Below, in pieces: positions 9,264 to 17,351 of a stretch of DNA of 64,000 nt; the first letter of the stretch is position 1, and every line of letters begins with the position of its first letter. This stretch comes from Campylobacter subantarcticus LMG 24377. GTDB taxonomy: Bacteria > Campylobacterota > Campylobacteria > Campylobacterales > Campylobacteraceae. The position numbers and the translations under genes were made by a program. The notes under the pieces are model-generated. The model made no database searches. It was not told the DNA's origin and saw only the letters and a list, made by a program, of their open reading frames with translations. The stretch is from NCBI RefSeq assembly GCF_000816305.1, contig NZ_CP007773.1, forward strand, positions 1,550,001 to 1,614,000. Direction: 5' to 3'.

Positions 9264-9667
9264 ATCTAAACTTACCAATACATCATATAGGCGTAGCTTG
9301 TAAAAATTTAGAAAAAGAAAGAGAAATTTTTTATAAACTAGGTTTTATCAAAGAAGCAGATTTTATAGATGAAAGGCAAGGAGTTAAAGGGGAGTTTATA
9401 ATACCAAAAGATAATAATTTTCCACAATATCGCTTTGAACTTTTATCCAATTTAAATGAAAAAGGTGTTTTAGATAATTATTTAAAAAATAAAATCAAAA
9501 TGTATCATATAGCTTATGAAAGTGAAAATATACAAAAAGATTTGGATATATTATCTATGGGGGGGGGGATTTTGGTAGTAGATATAATGGAAGCTAGTTA
9601 TTTTGCTAAGCTTTGTTTTGTTATGATGAATAATAATTTATTAATAGAATTAGTGGAATTAAAATGA
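9260..9667 (+). CDS. VOC-fold protein (glyoxalase/epimerase-like)
   Basis: The 135-residue protein opens with a beta-strand and His pattern (HHIGVACKNLEKEREIFYKLGF) typical of the vicinal oxygen chelate superfamily, with a second half around MYHIAYESEN and LIELVEL giving further His/Glu metal-ligand candidates. Members act as epimerases, glyoxalases or binding proteins; a role in setting stereochemistry of the hydroxyacyl group is only a guess. A G10 tract at 9559-9568 encodes Gly-Gly-Gly and is in frame (ON). Start overlaps the previous stop (ATGA). Confidence 0.7.
   Translation: MNLNLPIHHIGVACKNLEKEREIFYKLGFIKEADFIDERQGVKGEFIIPKDNNFPQYRFELLSNLNEKGVLDNYLKNKIKMYHIAYESENIQKDLDILSMGGGILVVDIMEASYFAKLCFVMMNNNLLIELVELK
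9559..9568 (+). repeat. Poly-G contingency tract, 10 G, in the VOC gene
   Basis: Ten Gs encode three Gly codons after ATG and leave the frame open to 9667 (ON). A one-base change would remove the last third of the protein, including the C-terminal strand with the Glu candidates. Confidence 0.88.
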
Positions 9668-11187
9668 AGCTTTTTTCGCCAAATTTAAAAAGAAATGATT
9701 TAATAAAACTTAGCAAAGAAAATAATTTTCAAAGTATAAAGATAAATGTTTTTAGAAATCATTCCTTTGAAGTTATATCAAGCATTATAAATGCATTTTT
9801 AGCTTTTAGTGATCTTAAAGCTGAATTTAATATAAGCTCTTATGATGATAGTTTAAATTTTGATGATTATAAAGATGCGAAAATCAATATCATATTTTTA
9901 GATTTAAACAATTACAAAAACAATATAGACGATTTTATAAAAGAAAAAATACAAGAATTATCAAATCTTAGTAAAGCACCTATAATAACACTTTTACTAG
10001 GCAAAACTTCCTTAAAAGAATATGATATTTATGAAATTTTAAAGCCCTTTGTTAATAAAAAATTAATTATAGATGAGAGTAATTTTGAAATAAATGCAAG
10101 CAGATTAAGCAATAAAGCTTGTATAAGCTTGGCACAAATTTTAGGCCTTAGCATAATACCTTCCCTTTTAAAACCAAAACTAAAAGCTATAATAACAGAT
10201 CTTGACAATACCTTATATGGTGGAATTTTAGGCGAAGATGGAATAAATAATTTAAAATTAAATCAAAATCACAAAAATTTACAAAACGATCTTTTAAATT
10301 TAAAAAATCAAGGAATTTTACTGGCCATATGCTCTAAAAATGATGAAAAAGATGTAAAAAATCTATTTAAAAAAAGAAAAGATTTTCCTTTAAAAATAGA
10401 TGATTTTGCGCTTATAAAAGCAAATTGGCAAGGCAAAGATGAAAATATAAAAGAAATTATAAAATTTTTTAACATAGGCTTTGATAGTGTTTTATTTATA
10501 GATGATAACATAGCAGAAATTGAAAATGTAAGATATTTAGGTATAAAAACTTTATTAGCAAATGAAGAAAGTTATTTTGCGTTAAAACTTTTTCCTGGAC
10601 TTTTAAAAATAAAATTAAGCAAAGAAGATGAACTAAGAAATGCTGACATAAAAGCAAATTTACAAAGACAAGAGCTAAGCAAACTAAACCAAAAAGATTA
10701 TTTTGAAAACTTACAAATTCGTTTAAAATTTGAAATAAACAACGCACAAAACTTAGAAAGAATAAGCCAACTTTTAAATAAAACCAATCAATTTATATCA
10801 AATTATTCTCGTATGAGTTTAAAAGAATGTGAAGATTTTATACAAGAAAATGCTATTTTAACTATAGCTATGAGTGATAAATTAAGCGATAGTGGCATAA
10901 TAGCCATTTTTATAGCTTGCAAAAATAATGATGATTTAATAATAAAAGATCTTTGCATAAGTTGCAGAGCCTTAGGAAGAAAACTTGAAAAAGTTATGCT
11001 ATATAAGGCCATAGAGCTACTTCATCTGCATTTTAATACAAATGAATGCATTTTGTATTTTCAAAAAGGAGAAAGAAATAAACCTTTTTTAGATTTTCTA
11101 TACAGTCTAAATGCTAATATAAAAGAAAATTTTGCCCTAATCCAAAAGGAAATGATAAACTACGAAGGACTTACAATTGAAAGCTAG
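9664..11187 (+). CDS. FkbH-like HAD-IIIC protein, probable glyceryl-ACP-forming enzyme (Cj1302-type)
   Basis: FkbH-type proteins dephosphorylate 1,3-bisphosphoglycerate and load the glyceryl group onto an acyl carrier protein. This 507-residue protein has an N-terminal region of about 170 residues, the HAD motif ITDLDNTLYGGILGEDG with D179 and D181, motif II AICSKN, motif III LFIDDN, and a C-terminal GNAT-like part beginning at LLNKTNQF, which is the domain order of the FkbH family. Carrier proteins lie upstream (7251) and downstream (12237), and methyltransferases sit alongside, so the loading role fits. It overlaps the KAS III gene by 11 bases. Confidence 0.85.
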   Translation: MKLFSPNLKRNDLIKLSKENNFQSIKINVFRNHSFEVISSIINAFLAFSDLKAEFNISSYDDSLNFDDYKDAKINIIFLDLNNYKNNIDDFIKEKIQELSNLSKAPIITLLLGKTSLKEYDIYEILKPFVNKKLIIDESNFEINASRLSNKACISLAQILGLSIIPSLLKPKLKAIITDLDNTLYGGILGEDGINNLKLNQNHKNLQNDLLNLKNQGILLAICSKNDEKDVKNLFKKRKDFPLKIDDFALIKANWQGKDENIKEIIKFFNIGFDSVLFIDDNIAEIENVRYLGIKTLLANEESYFALKLFPGLLKIKLSKEDELRNADIKANLQRQELSKLNQKDYFENLQIRLKFEINNAQNLERISQLLNKTNQFISNYSRMSLKECEDFIQENAILTIAMSDKLSDSGIIAIFIACKNNDDLIIKDLCISCRALGRKLEKVMLYKAIELLHLHFNTNECILYFQKGERNKPFLDFLYSLNANIKENFALIQKEMINYEGLTIES

Positions 11188-12244
11188 TTTTAATAATGCC
11201 AAAATATCAGGGATAAGCGTTTGCGTACCTAATCAACACATCAACATAGATGATTGTCTAGAAAATATCTTTCAAGGCGACAATAAAATGCTAAAAAGAA
11301 TGAAAAAAATTACAGGCATACAAGAAAGATTTGTCGCCGATGAAAATATTAGCACAACAGATTTAGCCTATGAAGCAAGCGTGAATTTATTTAAAATGCT
11401 CGATTTTGATAAAAATAATCTTGATATGGTGATTTTTGTAACCCAAACACCTGATTTTTTTATGCCATCTTGTGCAAACTATCTTCACAAAAGATTAAAT
11501 TTAAATCCTTGCACCATAGCTTTTGATATAAATCAAGCATGTTCGGGGTATTTATATGGCTTATTTGTAGCTTTTTCTTTTTTAGAAAATCAAAGTGCAA
11601 AAAATATTTTATTAATTTGTGGTGATACTTTAAGCAAAACCATAAACCCTTTAAATGCAAATTTAGCACCAATTTTTGGTGATGGAGTAAGCGCAACACT
11701 CATAAACTGTGCAAATGAAAAATCTTTCTTTAAACTTTACTCTAGCGGAGAGGGTTTTGATAAACTCATCATACCCAATAGAGCTTTTGCTAAATTTGAT
11801 GAAAACAAAAGTTCCAATAAAGAAATATTCCAAACCAACGAATACAGAAACTTAGATGAACTTTACATGGATGGGGCTGAAATTTTCAACCAAGCGCTTC
11901 ATCTTGAAAGTCAATGTATAAAAGAAATGCTTCAATTGTGTGAAAAAAGCAAAGACGAAATTGACTACTTCTTATTGCACCAGTCTAACCAATTTTTAAT
12001 AGACTCTATTATTAATGACTTAAACCTTGATAGTGCAAAAACACCGAATTTTTTAATGTCAAAATATGCTAATTTAAGCGCATGCTCTTTGCCAGCTTTA
12101 CTTTGCGAAATGCAAAAAAATGATTTTAATGCGATTTTAAGTGCTTTTGGGGCTGGCTATGCTTGGGGGAGTGCTTATATCAATTTTGATAAAGATTTTA
12201 AAACTGATACAATTTCAATTTATAAAGGAGATAAAAATGACTAA
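11177..12244 (+). CDS. KAS III-like acyl transferase/condensing enzyme (second FabH-type, Cj1303-type)
   Basis: The 355-residue thiolase-fold protein keeps the full KAS III triad: C122 in NQACSGYLYG, H268 in LLHQSNQ and N299 in YANLSACS. It starts at TTG 11177, eight bases after GAAGGA, inside the end of the FkbH-like gene. The housekeeping fabH is separate (29478-30461), so this copy is dedicated to the glycan module. KAS III relatives in secondary metabolism can move acyl groups to O or N acceptors without decarboxylation, so it may either extend or transfer the carrier-bound acid. It overlaps the next ACP gene by eight bases. Confidence 0.85.
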   Translation: MKASFNNAKISGISVCVPNQHINIDDCLENIFQGDNKMLKRMKKITGIQERFVADENISTTDLAYEASVNLFKMLDFDKNNLDMVIFVTQTPDFFMPSCANYLHKRLNLNPCTIAFDINQACSGYLYGLFVAFSFLENQSAKNILLICGDTLSKTINPLNANLAPIFGDGVSATLINCANEKSFFKLYSSGEGFDKLIIPNRAFAKFDENKSSNKEIFQTNEYRNLDELYMDGAEIFNQALHLESQCIKEMLQLCEKSKDEIDYFLLHQSNQFLIDSIINDLNLDSAKTPNFLMSKYANLSACSLPALLCEMQKNDFNAILSAFGAGYAWGSAYINFDKDFKTDTISIYKGDKND

Positions 12245-12455
12245 AGAACAATTGTTAGAAGCTATTAGTGAGGCTATGCATATGGATGAAACACTAAAAG
12301 AAGATATGATCTTAGATGATATTGATGAATGGGACAGCTTAGCTTTTGTATCTATCATGGTATTATTTAAAAACTCACTTGGCAAGCAAATTAATGGCGA
12401 TGATCTTAAAAAATGTGAAAAAGTAAGTGATCTTTTAGCTTTAGCAAAATTATAA
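12237..12455 (+). CDS. Acyl carrier protein (second, Cj1304-type)
   Basis: From the ATG at 12237, preceded by AAAGGAG, the protein has 72 residues with the phosphopantetheine motif EWDSLAFVSI (S34). Longer upstream starts would run inside the KAS III gene and add non-ACP sequence. Unlike the ACP at 7251 it keeps the canonical Asp-Ser-Leu. It closes the operon segment before a strong terminator. Two carriers may separate loading and methylation from transfer. Confidence 0.88.
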   Translation: MTKEQLLEAISEAMHMDETLKEDMILDDIDEWDSLAFVSIMVLFKNSLGKQINGDDLKKCEKVSDLLALAKL

Positions 12456-12458
12456 TTT

Positions 12459-12483
12459 TTAGAGATTATTATTTAATCTCTAA
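12459..12483. terminator. Hairpin terminator after the acyl-module operon
   Basis: A perfect 10-bp inverted repeat (12459-12468 and 12474-12483) with a five-base loop is followed by TTTTATTT on the plus strand. It overlaps the 3' end of the convergent gene. Confidence 0.8.
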
Positions 12484-13701
12484 TTTTATTTGATTATTCT
12501 CTTCCTTAAAAATATAGACTAAATCATCACATTTGTAAGAAATTTCTTTTTTACAAATTTTATCTTTTAAAGGTTCTTTTAAAATTTGTGATAAATGTTT
12601 TTTGATGAGCAACTTCATAGGTATTCCCATACCATGATTTAAATTTTTAATAAACTTACCATCAACTTGTTGACTATCTGTGATTTTTACAAATTCAACA
12701 TCAAATCCATATTTTTTTAAAGTATCAACATATTCTTCTTTTTCTTCTAAAGACACCCATTCATCAAATTTAGAATGATAAACAATGTATTTTGGATTTG
12801 GATATTTTGCTTGTATGTTTAGATGATCTTTATTTAGTGTTTCTCTAATTAGTTTTCTAGCAAGTGAAAAATAATAAGGTGATTGTTTGTTTGTAGTCCA
12901 TAGTGTTTTATCAGAAGCACAAAGTCTAATATTATTAAAAAAATGAAAAGTTCCAAAACAAAAATACTGAGTATAATCAATTTCTTTTCCAAAACCTATA
13001 ACCCTCCATAAATTAGCAAGACTAACATGAGAAGAATTATCTATTACAACATCAACAAACCAAGGAGCTAATTTTGCACATAAATTTGCTAAATATCCTC
13101 CATGGGATGATCCTATTAAAATATGCTTTATACCCCCCCCCGTAACTTTAAAAGGAGGACTTTTTCTAATATATAAAAGAGCATTTAGTATATCTGTTGC
13201 TTGCATAATACCAAAATTTTGATATTCATTTTTAGTAGGTTGCAAACTCACACTTAAATCTAAATAATAATTTCTATCAAGCTCCCAATTATTTTTCATA
13301 TCTTGAATTTTTTTATTAAGACATTTCATAGCAGGATGAAAATCTTCAAAGGTATTTAGTTTTTGTATATCATAAGGAATTGTTATACCTAAAGCTTTTA
13401 AGCTAGTTTCAAATATAAACTTATCTATATTGTCTAAATAAAATTTAGCCCCAATTTGAGGACGATTTCCTATGCAATGATAATTTACATTTAAAACTGC
13501 TACATTATAATTTCTAGCACAATAGTCACTTATATATAAATCATCTTTTATATCTCCACCAATACCATTTATAACACAAACAATAGCCTCTATTTCTTTA
13601 CTATCATCATAAGTGATTCTGTATTCTAACTTACTTTCTCTTTTTATATTTAATTCTACATCATCACAAGAGTCTATGAAATAAGTTTCATTTTTAAGCA
13701 T
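12469..13701 (-). CDS. DUF2920 alpha/beta-hydrolase-like protein, phase-variable (Cj1305c/1306c/1310c family)
   Basis: This 410-residue protein belongs to the DUF2920 family, which is multiplied in flagellin glycosylation loci of C. jejuni. It has a nucleophile-elbow-like GSSHGGYLANL segment, and a late HGMGIP segment could supply the His, so an esterase or acyltransferase acting on the glycan is plausible, though the function is unknown to me. It is transcribed against all its neighbours. A C9 tract on the plus strand (13133-13141) encodes Thr-Gly-Gly-Gly just before the nucleophile; the frame is intact (ON). Only one copy occurs here. Confidence 0.75.
   Translation of the reverse strand: MLKNETYFIDSCDDVELNIKRESKLEYRITYDDSKEIEAIVCVINGIGGDIKDDLYISDYCARNYNVAVLNVNYHCIGNRPQIGAKFYLDNIDKFIFETSLKALGITIPYDIQKLNTFEDFHPAMKCLNKKIQDMKNNWELDRNYYLDLSVSLQPTKNEYQNFGIMQATDILNALLYIRKSPPFKVTGGGIKHILIGSSHGGYLANLCAKLAPWFVDVVIDNSSHVSLANLWRVIGFGKEIDYTQYFCFGTFHFFNNIRLCASDKTLWTTNKQSPYYFSLARKLIRETLNKDHLNIQAKYPNPKYIVYHSKFDEWVSLEEKEEYVDTLKKYGFDVEFVKITDSQQVDGKFIKNLNHGMGIPMKLLIKKHLSQILKEPLKDKICKKEISYKCDDLVYIFKEENNQIKLEIK
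13133..13141 (-). repeat. Poly-G (plus-strand poly-C) contingency tract, 9 bases, in the DUF2920 gene
   Basis: Nine Cs on the plus strand. The coding frame is open (ON). A slip would truncate the protein before the hydrolase-like GxSxG segment. Confidence 0.88.
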
Positions 13702-13729
13702 GTTAAGCCTTTTAAAATAAAAATTAAAT

Positions 13730-13735
13730 TATACT
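13730..13735 (+). promoter_or_regulatory. Candidate -10 box for the pseF operon
   Basis: TATACT lies 28 bases before the pseF start in the divergent gap between the DUF2920 gene and pseF. The gap is AT-rich and short, so this is tentative. Confidence 0.4.
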
Positions 13736-13763
13736 TACTTTTTTATAAATTTAAAGAGAAATC

Positions 13764-14465
13764 ATGAAAAATCTTTGTATTATCCCTGCACGCGGTGGTT
13801 CAAAAAGAATTCCAAAAAAAAATATCATTGATTTTTTAGGAAAACCTTTGATTGCTTATAGCATAGAAAGTGCTTTAAATTCGGATATTTTTAATGATGT
13901 GATTATTTCAAGTGATGATGATGAAATCATCAATGTAGCCTTAAAATACGGCGCAAAAACTCCTTTTGTGCGCAAAAAAGAATTAAGTGATGATTATGCA
14001 AGCTCAACCACTGTGATTCAAGATGCCATCACCACCTTAGAAGAACAAGGTAAGAACTATAAAAATGTGTGCTGTTTATACGCTACTGCGCCACTTATAG
14101 ATGAGTTTATCTTGCGACAAGCTTTTGAACAATTTAATCAAGAAAAATGTAAATTTTTATTTTCAGCTTGTGAGTTTGACTACCCTATACAAAGAGGTTT
14201 TTATCTTGATAAGCGAAATAAAGTTTATATGTTTGATGAGTCAAATTACCATAAACGCTCACAAGATCTTACTAAAGCTTATCATGATGGTGGTGCATTT
14301 TACTTTGGTAAAAAAGAAGCATGGCTAGAAGAAGATTTTATATTTAAACCTCACTCTAAAGCCTTTTTACTCCCTAGAAATAAAATTTGCGATATCGATA
14401 CTTTTGAAGACTTAGAATTTGCTAAAATACTATATCAGTTTCACAAAGGTAATAAATGTTTATAA
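13764..14465 (+). CDS. pseF: Pseudaminic acid cytidylyltransferase
   Basis: PseF activates pseudaminic acid to CMP-Pse, the donor used by flagellin glycosyltransferases. The 233-residue protein has the N-terminal nucleotide-binding loop IIPARGGSKRIPKKNI and the later block SACEFDYPIQR typical of PseF/NeuA-like CMP-sugar synthetases. It starts a second plus-strand operon running pseF to the second pseH. The next gene overlaps its end by 10 bases. Confidence 0.94.
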   Translation: MKNLCIIPARGGSKRIPKKNIIDFLGKPLIAYSIESALNSDIFNDVIISSDDDEIINVALKYGAKTPFVRKKELSDDYASSTTVIQDAITTLEEQGKNYKNVCCLYATAPLIDEFILRQAFEQFNQEKCKFLFSACEFDYPIQRGFYLDKRNKVYMFDESNYHKRSQDLTKAYHDGGAFYFGKKEAWLEEDFIFKPHSKAFLLPRNKICDIDTFEDLEFAKILYQFHKGNKCL

Positions 14466-15145
14466 ATAAAATCAAAGGTTTTAAATACCCTGACATGGAG
14501 CTTGTAAGATGGTTTTTTAAAAACAAGCTCAATACATTAAAAAATGCAAAAGTCTTAGAATTTGCCTCCCATAATGGCAACAATCTTTCTTTATTTGCAA
14601 ATTATGATTATGAGTGTATTGGTGTAGAACTTAGCAAACAAAATCATGAAAACGCTATTTATAATTTTAAAGAAATTATGCAACATCAAAAGGCAAGTTT
14701 TTTTAACAAAAATATGCTTGATTTTGCTAAAAATCACCAAAATATAAATGCGGATGTATTTTTAATACCTAATGTTATTAACTATATCACCAAAGATGAA
14801 TTTAAAAATTTACTGCAAGATGCAAAACAAAACAATCTATATCAAGCAAATGGTGGGGGGGGGTATGCTCATTTTTTCTTAAGAGCAAGAAGTATTAAAG
14901 ATCATCGTTATGGACTTGGAGAAAAGCTGGAAAATGGTAGCTTTATCTTAAGCGGCGATGAATTTAGTGGCGAGAAAAATTGTCTTTGCACAGCTTATCA
15001 AGAATATGAACTTGTAGAAATTTTAAAAGAGAATTTAAATTTATATGATTTTGAAGTTATCACAAGTGAAAATATTAATATAAAAAATAAAGTTTATATC
15101 AAAGATAGCGATATAATCATCTATGGTAAAATCACTAAGGAGTAA
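14456..15145 (+). CDS. Class I methyltransferase, phase-variable, first of a tandem pair (Cj1325/PtmH-like)
   Basis: The 229-residue protein has motif I VLEFASHNGNNLSLF and an ELS acidic strand end, which mark a SAM-dependent methyltransferase of the type found in Campylobacter nonulosonate loci (resembling PtmH, as I recall, which methylates an acetamidino group). The substrate here is not known. A G9 tract at 14855-14863 encodes Gly-Gly-Gly-Gly in the middle and is in frame (ON); its paralogue at 15147 lacks the tract and the extra glycines. It starts within the end of pseF. Confidence 0.78.
   Translation: MFINKIKGFKYPDMELVRWFFKNKLNTLKNAKVLEFASHNGNNLSLFANYDYECIGVELSKQNHENAIYNFKEIMQHQKASFFNKNMLDFAKNHQNINADVFLIPNVINYITKDEFKNLLQDAKQNNLYQANGGGGYAHFFLRARSIKDHRYGLGEKLENGSFILSGDEFSGEKNCLCTAYQEYELVEILKENLNLYDFEVITSENINIKNKVYIKDSDIIIYGKITKE
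14855..14863 (+). repeat. Poly-G contingency tract, 9 G, in the first tandem methyltransferase
   Basis: Nine Gs follow GGT, encoding four Gly residues that have no counterpart in the paralogue at 15147-15821. The frame is open (ON). Confidence 0.88.
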
Positions 15146-15146
15146 A

Positions 15147-15821
15147 ATGTATTTAAGAGATTTAAAAGGATTGAAATTTCCAGATTTAGCAGTAATTAAA
15201 TTTTTTTTTAAACAGGGGCTACATCAACAAAATAACCAAAAAGTTTTAGAATTTGCTTGTTCTAATGGCAATAATCTTTCTTTATTTGCCAATTATGATT
15301 ATGAATGTATCGGGGTTGATTTAAACAAAGAAAATGTCAACAATGCCAATTATAACTTCAAAGAAATAATCCAATGCAAAAACTATCAATTTTTTCATGA
15401 TAATATCTTAGAATTTCCTTTTAAAAATCCCAATATCAATGCAGATATTTTTATGATTCCTAATGTGATTAACTATCTCCTACGAGAAGATTTTTTAAAA
15501 TTATTAAAAATTTCTAAAGAAAATTCTATGTATAAAGAAAATGCATTGTTTTTTTTAAGAACAAGAAGTATAAAAGATTATAGATATGGTTATGGAGAAA
15601 AAATAGCTCATAATTGTTTTAAAATCACAAACGATAACACTACAGGAGAACTTGGGTGTATCAACACTCTATATCAAGAACATGAGCTTGTAGAAATTTT
15701 AAAAGAATATTTAAATTTATATGATTTTAAAGTGCTTACCTATGAAAATACCAACATCATGGGAAAAGATGAAAGATTGGTTCATGATAGTGATATTGTG
15801 ATTTATGGGAAAATTAAGTGA
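15147..15821 (+). CDS. Class I methyltransferase, second of the tandem pair
   Basis: Starting at the ATG at 15147, which follows AAGGAG and lies one base after the previous stop, the protein has 224 residues. It is a clear duplicate of its neighbour: VLEFACSNGNNLSLF, then the shared block NYDYECIGVDL, and similar ends. The upstream in-frame ATG at 15123 lies inside the previous gene and lacks a ribosome site. With no homopolymeric tract, this copy should be constitutive while its partner is switchable. Substrate unknown; an amidino or sugar hydroxyl methylation is likely from context. Confidence 0.78.
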   Translation: MYLRDLKGLKFPDLAVIKFFFKQGLHQQNNQKVLEFACSNGNNLSLFANYDYECIGVDLNKENVNNANYNFKEIIQCKNYQFFHDNILEFPFKNPNINADIFMIPNVINYLLREDFLKLLKISKENSMYKENALFFLRTRSIKDYRYGYGEKIAHNCFKITNDNTTGELGCINTLYQEHELVEILKEYLNLYDFKVLTYENTNIMGKDERLVHDSDIVIYGKIK

Positions 15822-16543
15822 AAATAGCCATCATGCAGCCAACCTTCAATCCATGGCTTGGTTATATATATATGATACAAAGCGTTGATATTTTTGTCTT
15901 TTTGGATAATGTTCAATTTGAACGCAGATCATGGCAAAATAGAAACAAAATCAAACTACAAGATAAAACTTTTTTACTAGGTCTAAACCTACAAAAAGCA
16001 CCGCAAAAAACATCGCTTCAAGATATTTTATTAGAAAAAGATGATAAATGGAAATTTAAATTTCTAAAAACAATCCACCACGCATACTCTAAGAGCATCA
16101 ACTTTAATAAATACTATAATATTTTAGAAAAAAATTTATTTAAATACACGCATTTAGCGCAATTTAATATGGAATTAATCAAAATATACTGCGAACACTT
16201 AAACATTAAAACCCCTATTTTACAAGCTTCTTCTTTGAGATTAAAAAACGAGAAAAAAGAAAAATTGTTGCTTGAAATCTGCCAGTCATTAAATGCCAAC
16301 CACTACCTTTCACCCGAGGGATCAAAAAACTATCTCGAAAAAGAAACAGCAAAAGAAATTTTTGAAAATGCAAATATAACAATTGAATATTTTGACTTTA
16401 TCCATCCGATATATAATCAATTAGGTGTAAATTTTATAGCTTATTTGGGAATTTTAGATTTCTTGTTTAATGAAAAAAATCCTCATATAAAATTTCAAGA
16501 ATGTATTAAAATGAACGAGTATAATTATGAAAGTTCTTTTTAG
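15818..16543 (+). CDS. WbqC-like family protein
   Basis: The 241-residue protein matches the WbqC-like family from its first residues: [19 protein letters not shown] followed by [18 protein letters not shown]. WbqC proteins occur in O-antigen and aminosugar gene clusters, and their reaction is not settled; amino-acid or acyl attachment to sugar amines has been proposed. It starts at a GTG overlapping the previous stop and overlaps pseG by 17 bases, which ties it firmly to Pse assembly or decoration. Confidence 0.75.
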   Translation: MKIAIMQPTFNPWLGYIYMIQSVDIFVFLDNVQFERRSWQNRNKIKLQDKTFLLGLNLQKAPQKTSLQDILLEKDDKWKFKFLKTIHHAYSKSINFNKYYNILEKNLFKYTHLAQFNMELIKIYCEHLNIKTPILQASSLRLKNEKKEKLLLEICQSLNANHYLSPEGSKNYLEKETAKEIFENANITIEYFDFIHPIYNQLGVNFIAYLGILDFLFNEKNPHIKFQECIKMNEYNYESSF

Positions 16544-17351
16544 AAGCGATAGTTCTAGCACTATAGGACATGGACATATTAAAAGAGATCTTTTGCTGGC
16601 TAAGCAATACCAAGATGTTACTTTTGCTTGTTTGCCATTAAAAGGCTCTTTGATAGATGAAATTCCTTATCCCGTGCATGAGCTAGCTAGTGCTAGTATA
16701 TATGAACTCATCAATCTCATCAAAAAAGAAAAATTTGATCTTTTAATCATCGATCATTATGAGATCACCGCCGATGATGAAAAACTTATCAAGTTAGAAA
16801 CAGGAGTGAAAATTCTAAGCTTTGATGATGAAATCAAAGAACATTTTTGCGATATTTTACTAAATGTCAATGCCTATGCCAAAGAAAGCGACTATGAAAA
16901 TTTAGTACCAAAATACTGTGAGTTAAGATGTGGTTTTTCTTATGCTTTAATACGTAATGAGTTTTATGAGGAAAGTAAAATAAAAAGAGAAAAAAATTAT
17001 GATTATTTTATTTGCATTGGCGGGAGTGATCCAAAAAACATCTCCTTAAATGTTGCAAATAAACTCAACCAAAACAAAACCATCATCATAGCAACCACAA
17101 GGGCAAATTCACATATAAAGTCTTTGCAAAAATTAAGCCAAAAAAACCCTAACATACAAATTCTCATAGACTGTCCTAATCTTGCAAGATTAATGAACGA
17201 AAGCAAAAAGCTTATCATTAGTGCAAGTTCATTAGTCAATGAAGCTTTAATTTTAAAAGCAAATTTTAAAGCTATAGCTTATGCTAAAAACCAAGAAAAA
17301 CTTGCAATATGGCTTGCGAAAAAAGGCTATGAAGTGGAGAATCTGATATGA
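16527..17351 (+). CDS. pseG: UDP-2,4-diacetamido-2,4,6-trideoxy-beta-L-altropyranose hydrolase
   Basis: PseG removes UDP from the bis-acetamido sugar to free 6-deoxy-AltdiNAc for PseI. The 274-residue protein has a GT-B-like fold and the N-terminal motif [11 protein letters not shown] with H17, the residue implicated in catalysis in the C. jejuni enzyme. Later blocks [10 protein letters not shown] and [11 protein letters not shown] match the family. It overlaps both WbqC and pseH. pseI itself is not in this window. Confidence 0.93.
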   Translation: MKVLFRSDSSSTIGHGHIKRDLLLAKQYQDVTFACLPLKGSLIDEIPYPVHELASASIYELINLIKKEKFDLLIIDHYEITADDEKLIKLETGVKILSFDDEIKEHFCDILLNVNAYAKESDYENLVPKYCELRCGFSYALIRNEFYEESKIKREKNYDYFICIGGSDPKNISLNVANKLNQNKTIIIATTRANSHIKSLQKLSQKNPNIQILIDCPNLARLMNESKKLIISASSLVNEALILKANFKAIAYAKNQEKLAIWLAKKGYEVENLI

